A stretch of 64,000 nt of DNA from Rattus norvegicus. Lineage: Eukaryota > Chordata > Mammalia > Rodentia > Muridae. This document shows positions 59,625 to 64,000 of the stretch, one piece after another (within the stretch, counting starts at the first letter, position 1; each line of letters starts with the position of its first letter). The stretch covers positions 29,334,939 to 29,398,938 of the forward strand of contig NC_086034.1 of NCBI RefSeq assembly GCF_036323735.1, in the 5' to 3' direction. The notes below the pieces were generated by a model. It saw nothing but the letters and a program-made list of their open reading frames with translations, did not search any database and was not told the DNA's origin. Position numbers and translations under genes: made by a program.

Positions 59625-60106
59625 TATTGTAGTGGTGCACATCTTTAGTCCTGGGACTCCCAAGGCAGAGACAGCCTGGTCTTCATAGAGAGTTTCAGGA
59701 CAATTAGGGCTTTATAAAAAGATCCTGTCTCTATAACAACAACAACAACAATAATATAAACTTATAGAGATGGAGAGATGGAGAGAGGTTAAGAGCACTG
59801 GCTGTTCTACCAGAGGATCAAGGTTTGATGCAAAGTACCCACAAGGCAGCTCACAGCTCCAGGTCCAGAGGATCTAGCGTTCTCTTGACCTCCACAGGCA
59901 CCAGATACACAAACTGCATGCAGGCAAAAATACCATATGTGTTAAATAAATAAATCCTTAAAGAGTTGGTTTACAAAGCTGGGGAGACGGCTCAGCAGTT
60001 AAAAGCTCTTCTACAGGACCCGAGTTCAGTTTTCTGCACTTCTATTAGGCGACTCACAAACTGCCTATAACTCAAGCTCTAGATATCTCTAGCACCTATT
60101 TTTACA

Positions 60107-60157
<51 letters not shown>

Positions 60158-60280
60158 GACGTTTAAAAATTATTTTGAGTCCGTGGTGATAGTATACAAC
60201 TATAACCACATTGTTTGAAAGACAGAGACAGTCAGATTATGAGTTCAAGGCTAACCTAGGCTACGTACAATACATGGGGG
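59625..60280 (+). repeat. B1, two B2, (GA)n and a B1/B4 remnant
   Basis: B1 at 59625-59760 with an (AAC)n tail. B2 at 59764-59963. B2 at 59975-60108 with (GA)n 60109-60154. B1/B4 at 60183-60280. 60281-60715 is unique. Confidence 0.7.
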
Positions 60281-60718
60281 GAGGAGAACAAACTTAAGTG
60301 TTTCAATTGCTGTTGTTATGCCTGTGCCAATATGACCAAAAAATGTTGTGCTATTTTCTAACTCAAAAGACTAGTTGGAAGGAATGGTAGGAAAAAGAGC
60401 AGGGTGAGTCAGACTCCAATCCCTACCCCTTACAGTATGACTAGAGTAAACTCTGTAAGGGACATGAGACTGCCCTTCATCTAGAAATTAGTGGAGATAA
60501 ATTGCCCCCACAGAGCCATGTCCTATGTCTAAAGCACAGCACTCCTTTTTCAAATTGCCCTACTTTAGTGGTCTTACCTCTTCTTGCTCAGGTCATCTGT
60601 CACCTTTGATCTTTTCTGTAGTGTACTCTTGACTGTGACTCTGTGTGAGTCTGTGGCCTCTTTAACTGACTGATGTGCTTGGTGTTTTCAACTGAATTTT
60701 CTTTGGGCATTTATCTTG

Positions 60719-60788
60719 CACACACACACACACACACACACACCACATACTACAGACACATAATCCCACACTCCCACACACACATGCA

Positions 60789-60838
<50 letters not shown>
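60719..60838 (+). repeat. (CA)n microsatellites
   Basis: (CA)n at 60719-60743 and 60796-60838 with imperfect CA-rich sequence between. Confidence 0.95.
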
Positions 60839-60840
<2 letters not shown>

Positions 60841-61167
60841 TACTCAACTCCAAACAAGTTGAGCTGGTTGTAATGAGTTTCACATTTGTAGTATTTTTTC
60901 TAAACTCTTTCTGGTTTGGTTTTGTTGTTAAGGGTTGGAGTTTTGCAGGGGGTTAGGGGCTGTTGTCTGAAGGTTAGTATGATATACAGCTTTGGTTTTA
61001 TGAATACTTTTTGTGATACCAAATGTTCCTTGATGGCAAGAAACATTTGTGCAGAATATGCTCATAGGTATCATAGTTCAAATATGTGTTGAGAACCTGT
61101 CATAAATATATAACTCTTCCAAAGATGTGACACTCGCTTTGATCTGGAAGGACTGGCTAATGAACAC

Positions 61168-61225
61168 CAAAAAAAGAAAGAAAGAGAGGAAGAAAGAAAG
61201 AGGAAGAAAGAAAGGAAGAAAGAAA
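61168..61225 (+). repeat. (GAAA)n/(GGAA)n purine tract
   Basis: Imperfect GAAA and GGAA units. 60839-61167 and 61226-61655 are unique. Confidence 0.9.
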
Positions 61226-61657
61226 CTTCCAAAACACTCTTATGAATTCTAGAACCTGGGTGGTCATACCCTTAGAGGATTATTAACAAAGACAGAACCG
61301 CATTGAACAAACAATTGTTCTGCCCCTACCTGGACTGGCTCAGACTATCTGCTTACAAGGCCTCTAAATGTCTGCATAGTTATACTCACTCAACAGCTGG
61401 TCACCGGGTTCCTCTATTGACTGATGGGTTCACTGACCTGACCACAAGCTTTTAAATATTCATAAGGCAAAATTCCTGTACAAGCCAGTGAGCACATCAT
61501 CTCTCGGCACTGACAGGATGCCAAACAATCACATTGGCCTCTCCTGTGGACAGATTTTATGCCACTTGAACCATGTGTCACATTACCCTCTCCAGTGTCT
61601 ATGCCCTTTGACAGCTATCATTGTAGACTACTATGGACACTCTACTATAGCAGAAGT

Positions 61658-62240
61658 CACATTTGTTTTGTTTTGCTTTTTGTTTTGTTTTGTTTGAGAC
61701 ATGATCTCACTGTGTAGCTCTGACTGGCTTGAAATTCATTAAATAGACCAGACTGGCCCCAAACTTACAAGCGATCTACCTGTTTCTACTTCCCCAAGTA
61801 CTAAGAGTAAAGATGTGCACTACACCCAACCCTGCAAACATTTGTATAGTAATCAGTGTCTAGAGGGACATTTGTGAAAGCAGTGTATCACAATGCACCT
61901 GTTGTCTATCATTACTTTTGATTGTCATCATTGATAAGTAAAGAATCAGTAAAGAAATCTTGCATTGGCTATGGTGGTACACACCTTTAATCTAAAGAAA
62001 AGAGAGAGTCAAGGGAGAAAAGGAGGGAGACCTTGCAAAATATTTCTATCTGCATTTATTTCTGGTTATTTTGGTGGTCATGGTTATAATTCAATAATAT
62101 TGAAAAATAATTACCTTATGACATCAAAAAATTTACATTGGGAGGGAAGGGGTGGACATAACCCAGAAATGAAGAACATTATTTTCAACAGAAGGCTTCT
62201 TCAATCTTGTTTTGTTTCATTACATTGTATTTAGTGACTG
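61658..62240. repeat. B1 (minus), unique sequence and a B1 fragment (plus)
   Basis: Antisense B1 at 61658-61830 with a (TTTTG)n tail. Truncated plus B1 at 61960-62000. The rest is unique. Confidence 0.65.
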
Positions 62241-62307
62241 TGGGGGATGGGGTGGGGTGGAGATAGGTATGCAGGTGTGTGTTTGGGGGATTTAGGTGTG
62301 TGGGTTG

Positions 62308-62353
<46 letters not shown>

Positions 62354-62360
62354 GTGTAGG

Positions 62361-62423
<63 letters not shown>

Positions 62424-62560
62424 GTGAGAACACCTATGAAGGCCAAAGGAAACTTTTGAGAATCTATTCTCTCCTAACACCATGGGAGATAAAAATTGAT
62501 CTCAGACTGTCAGACTTGGCAAGAAGTGCCTTTATCCTCTGAGCCACCACAGCCTCTCAA
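62241..62560. repeat. Long (TG)n array and antisense B2/B3-type SINE
   Basis: TG-rich 62270-62420 with a TAGGTGTAGGTATATA interruption. Antisense SINE remnant at 62421-62560 (ATCCTCTGAGCCACCACAGCC near 62534). Confidence 0.75.
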
Positions 62561-64000
62561 CACGTCTCTGTGTTCTTCTCTATGAACTTCTCAGTGTTGT
62601 ATTTGGGATGAACTGGGTTTCCTTAAATATAAACGACACATCTTTGGTAGCAGAGGAAATCATCACTAGGAAATGTACAACTGAGATGGCGTGATCTTAA
62701 AGACGTAGGGAAGAAGTGTGCTTCTCTACATTTATAGTACCTAGAGGTAGGCTTGTGTTTCTGTCACCCCGGGGATTTCCATACTGTATAATGACTGCTA
62801 GGTTTGCTAAGTGAATGCTTCAAGCACAGTTCTGCAGGCCACAGGCTCAATGGTTTCCAGTGAAGTTGTTAGAAGTAGACTGCCAGGATCCCAAATTAGG
62901 TGTCCCCAATTTACTTCATAAAAATTAGGAAAACTCATATTAAGAAAAGACTAAATGGTCCCTACTGGCTAATTTATAGATGTTTTAACTAAGATACACG
63001 TTGTTAAGACTTGTTGTATTTTCCTGAAATATTTTTGCTTCTCACTGGACCTGGCCTGCCTTCTGCCTTTATGAAACCAAGGCCATAAATGGTACCAAGT
63101 TCATCTTATCAGTTCATTCACCCAGAAGCCATTAACTTAACAGAAAAGAGATAAGGTGTAAGGCTGCCTTGACTTCTTTCTGAAGCTAAGTTTCAAGTTT
63201 GTTTTAGATGCAATCAAGAAATCAACACTCCTGACATGCCTGTTTTGGGGAGGCAGGGTGATCGGTAAACTTCTACAAATACAGGGTTATCAGCACACTT
63301 AATTGCAGGCTGACAGATGTGCAGACACAAGCCCATTTTGGAAAGTTGGTGACATATCATTCTCCCACATATATCTCAGAATGCAGTTGTAGCATCCAGC
63401 CAGGAAAAAGAAATGTCTTCCAATAGAATCCAGGAAAAACAAGTCAGTCCTGCTGTGTTCAGTGAACCTTCTCTGAAACTAAAGTCCCAGCAAATACCGT
63501 GAGCGCCCTGGGGACACCATCCACATGCACCATCGCCCAGTAATACCTACCTTTTCAATATGTATAATGCTGATAATTTCTTTCTTTGTTCAAAATTTTG
63601 ATGTAGTCTGGGAGCTGAGTAAGGTATGTCCTAGGGGATTAGGTTAAATGGTGTCACTGTAACCTGGGTTCTTTTAAATGGCAGCTTTAAAAGGGTCAAT
63701 AACTCTATAGATAGGAAAAAGAAGCTTGAAGTTACAGAGGTGACAAGAGCTGCTGGGCCTGGTGGCAAAGGCCAGTGCCCCACAGCTACTGGGGTAGCCA
63801 AGTAAGGAAGATCATTAATTCAAGGTCTACTGGAGTTACAGAGTAGGGTCAAGGAAGTAAAAAAAGGCTAAGAAGGTAGCTCACTAAAATTGTTTTTAAT
63901 ATTCTTTTTAAAATTTATAAGAATATAGTTCTTTGATGAGGTCTTGCCTAGAACGGAAGAGGGCCTAGCTAAACCTCCCATAGCACACGCACACACAAGA
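62561..64000. other. Mostly unique sequence with one B1/B4-like SINE
   Basis: 62561-63745 has no recognised repeat or gene. A SINE remnant lies at 63750-63860. The window ends in CA-rich sequence. Confidence 0.4.

Noticed and set aside
59314..59688. 124-codon open frame downstream of Smim31
   Set aside because: Unrecognised and its end runs into a B1 SINE; no splice or promoter signal supports it.
61168..61225. Lys/Glu-rich second coding exon of Smim31
   Set aside because: The purine run is a GAAA/GGAA microsatellite without a convincing acceptor or stop in the right phase.

Overview
This is mammalian nuclear DNA, almost certainly rat (Rattus norvegicus). It carries rodent SINEs in bulk (B1, B2, B3, B4), ID elements of the BC1 type, a rat-type full-length LINE-1, an old Lx-type LINE tail, rodent ERV LTRs, and very long (TG)n, (CA)n, (GA)n, (GATA)n and (GACA)n tracts. 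Nothing is bacterial, phage or plasmid. Most long open frames are LINE-1 ORFs or read-through of microsatellites.

Layout. Bases 1-35,600 look intergenic. They hold a rodent hAT (URR1-like) copy (2660-2907), a decayed minus-strand gammaretrovirus-like ERV with its LTR (3585-5700), a 5'-truncated minus-strand LINE-1 with an ID element inside it (7021-9998), and a three-layer nest: an antisense B1 split by a truncated LINE-1, itself split by a full-length LINE-1 (16,545-24,465). Then come two Lx/L1-type 3' ends (25.3-27.1 kb), SINE clusters, a small poly(A)-tailed retrocopy with target-site duplications (31,653-31,730) and a processed alpha-tubulin pseudogene (33,107-34,545).

The one host gene I recognise is on the plus strand. 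A coding exon at 53,389-53,522 encodes the first 37 residues of a small single-pass membrane protein that I identify as SMIM31 (small integral membrane protein 31). A CpG-bearing block ending in a strong splice donor at 36,030 is a candidate 5' noncoding exon. If so, 36,031-53,388 is intron 1, holding a solo LTR inside a B2, a sense LINE-1 (48,450-50,977), an ~810-bp TG/TATG tract and a ~430-bp CA tract. The rest of the coding sequence must lie beyond 64,000 or in an exon I did not recognise.

Bases 53.5-64 kb (presumed next intron) are unique sequence with SINEs and microsatellites. I found no convincing new gene system. The best second-look items are the SMIM31 exon with its possible overlapping upstream ORF, a possible unannotated minus-strand terminal exon at 12,986-13,187, and several insertions whose order can be read from target-site duplications. 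Repeat-family names come from recognition by eye, and SINE boundaries are good to about 10-20 bp.
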